A stretch of 64,000 nt of DNA from Janthinobacterium sp. UMAB-56 (lineage in GTDB: Bacteria > Pseudomonadota > Gammaproteobacteria > Burkholderiales > Burkholderiaceae_D). This document shows positions 62,764-64,000 of this stretch, piece after piece; the stretch's first letter is position 1; the number at the start of each line of letters is the position of its first letter. Location: the NCBI RefSeq assembly GCF_900095265.1, contig NZ_LT607651.1, positions 265,528-329,527 of the forward strand. Direction: 5' to 3'. The notes under the pieces are model-generated. The model had not been told where the DNA came from. It was given only the letters and a program-made list of their open reading frames with translations, and ran no database searches. Made by a program: the position numbers and the translations under genes.

Positions 62764-63756
62764 ATGCATAGTTCTTCTCGCACCCGACTCGCCGCTGCCC
62801 TGCTGGCCCTGCTAATGCTGGCATGGCACGCCGGCGCCAGCGCAGCTGCCTATGCTTATTCATACATGAGTGTGTTTGGCCTGGTCATCAGAAACCCCAC
62901 CGGCGCCACCTCGCTCATCAGTAATATCGACCTGTCGCGCACCACCGCCACGCTCAACGGCAGCAGCATCATCAATGGCGGCAGCAATGAGATCGACGCG
63001 CCGCAAGCGGCACGCGGCGCCGTCACCAAGGGACAAAACGACTTTAGCCAGCAAGGCATGGGCAGCGCCGCGTATGCGCGCGGCGAGGCGCAAATCGTCA
63101 GCTCGCAAATCCCCCCTTTTCCACCGGGCTCGACCAGCACGCAGGCCGTGAATGCGGCGGAAACTTTCCTGGCGGGCAGCGGCAGCGCCGATGCCTCAGG
63201 CAGCAACGGTTCCAGCACGGCGATGGCCGTCAATTTCGTCGTCGGCCAGCCGGGCGCCACCCTGGCCTTCGACTTCCGGGCCCTGCCGTTCATGCAGCTC
63301 TACCTGGATGCTGCGGCCGGCGCGGGCTCGGCGGCCACCACCAACATGGCGCTGACCTTTACCATCATCGATGAAAATGGCCAGATCGTCTTCAACTGGG
63401 CGCCCGACGGTAAGCTCGGTTCAGGCATCCTGGGCGGCAGCGAACTGGCCGATGCGGCCAGCCTCAATACCGGCTACACGCAAACGCCGCTGACCAGCGG
63501 CAGCATGTTTAGCTACGACCCCGGCGGCTGCGGCACGCCCACGGGCACGGGCATCGGCACGACGTGCGGCGGTCAGTATGGCGCCGTCACGGACAATCTC
63601 ATCGCCGGCAGCTACACCCTGGTGTTGCACATACTTAACAGTTCCGAGCTGGCCTATGTGCCGCGCACCACGCCGATACCGCTACCGGGCACATTGCCGC
63701 TGCTGGCGGCTGGCCTGGCAGCGCTGGCCAGCCTGGCGCCACGGCGCCACCGCTGA
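62764..63756 (+). CDS. VPLPA-type exported protein, paralog of copy 1
   Basis: Exported protein of 330 residues, clearly homologous to the gene upstream over its whole body: YSY...FGL, TATLNG, GAVTKGQNDF, FPPGSTSTQ and CGTPTGTGIGTTCG recur at matching positions. The signal peptide ends GASAA. Its C-terminus differs: PIPLPGTLPLLAAGLAAL, then RRHR, the VPLPA-type variant rather than PEP. A duplicated gene with a changed sorting tail is notable. Its function is unknown. Confidence 0.8.
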   Translation: MHSSSRTRLAAALLALLMLAWHAGASAAAYAYSYMSVFGLVIRNPTGATSLISNIDLSRTTATLNGSSIINGGSNEIDAPQAARGAVTKGQNDFSQQGMGSAAYARGEAQIVSSQIPPFPPGSTSTQAVNAAETFLAGSGSADASGSNGSSTAMAVNFVVGQPGATLAFDFRALPFMQLYLDAAAGAGSAATTNMALTFTIIDENGQIVFNWAPDGKLGSGILGGSELADAASLNTGYTQTPLTSGSMFSYDPGGCGTPTGTGIGTTCGGQYGAVTDNLIAGSYTLVLHILNSSELAYVPRTTPIPLPGTLPLLAAGLAALASLAPRRHR

Positions 63757-63786
63757 CACTGGCGCCCGCATGGCGTCACGCGCACC

Positions 63787-64000
63787 TCACTGCACCGTCG
63801 TCGCCACCAGCAAGTCTTTTAGCGGACGGCGCAGCGAGCGCGCACTGGCCGCCGGGCCGGCACCGATGCGCCCGAGAAACACAGCCCGCTCAAACGCCAC
63901 CGCCCCCAGCACCACCTGGCATTGCACGGCCAATGCCTGCGCCATTTCCTGCATGCCATCGGTACGCGAAAAGGTGCGCCGTTCACGCACATAGCGGGCA
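63787..64000 (-). CDS. C-terminal fragment of an unrecognised protein (N-terminus beyond window edge)
   Basis: An open frame enters from the right edge and ends at the stop codon 63787, giving about 70 codons. The visible residues (ending LKDLLVATTVQ, with QALAVQCQVVLGAVAFERAVF before) resemble a mixed alpha/beta regulator or enzyme domain, but I cannot assign a family. It converges with the VPLPA-type gene. Confidence 0.5.
   Translation of the reverse strand, partial: ARYVRERRTFSRTDGMQEMAQALAVQCQVVLGAVAFERAVFLGRIGAGPAASARSLRRPLKDLLVATTVQ

Overview
The window looks like a chromosome segment of a betaproteobacterium of the Oxalobacteraceae, most likely Janthinobacterium or a close relative. 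This is inferred from the high GC content, the codon use, and the gene order yceD-rpmF-plsX-fabHDG-acpP-fabF-rpoE-rseA-degP-lepA-lepB-rnc-era-recO-pdxJ-acpS. No 16S gene is present to prove it. I see no insertion sequence, prophage, integrase or CRISPR array. The window appears to be ordinary, vertically inherited core DNA with a few accessory modules.

Left part (1-6.4 kb): a partial outer-membrane ompW diverges from a fur-family regulator. The spacer holds a perfect FNR-type site and a Fur box. Then come a MerR regulator with a flavodoxin-fold oxidoreductase, and a four-gene operon resembling SiaABCD (PP2C phosphatase, SiaB-type kinase, SiaC/DUF1987, diguanylate cyclase). In this operon the phosphatase carries a soluble CBS-like sensor instead of a membrane sensor.

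Selenocysteine island (6.58-15.9 kb, all minus strand): fdnG-fdxH-fdnI-fdhE-selA-selB-selC. It encodes a respiratory formate dehydrogenase whose catalytic subunit is read through an in-frame UGA with a clear SECIS hairpin. It also encodes the chaperone FdhE and the Sec machinery SelA, SelB and tRNA-Sec. Only selD is missing from the window. A Fur-box-controlled TonB siderophore receptor follows at 16.2-18.4 kb.

Middle part (18.7-46 kb): a chemotaxis receptor and a SulP transporter, then a long minus-strand run. Read in the direction of transcription, this run goes from yceD-rpmF-plsX-fabH-fabD-fabG-acpP-fabF (lipid synthesis), through a YgfX-like gene and rpoE-rseA-degP (envelope stress), a glutaredoxin-like gene, lepA-lepB-rnc-era-recO-pdxJ-acpS (translation, secretion, RNA and DNA maintenance), to uvrC-pgsA-tRNA-Gly(x3)-tRNA-Cys. 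The RseA homologue is short and lacks a membrane segment, and no rseB is present. Maf and an RsmI-type methyltransferase diverge from yceD; rlmJ follows, convergent with them.

Right part (46.3-64 kb): a thioredoxin-like protein, an orphan molybdopterin-binding IorB-type subunit, a large PAS-GGDEF-EAL protein, conserved DUF proteins (DUF1993, DUF1415, DUF1289), an MltD-like lytic transglycosylase, fabI, a RhlE-type RNA helicase, a hotdog thioesterase, two small proteins, a UGT-like glycosyltransferase, and two tandem paralogous exported proteins. The first paralog ends in a PEP-CTERM tail and the second in a VPLPA-like tail. A truncated gene lies at the right edge.
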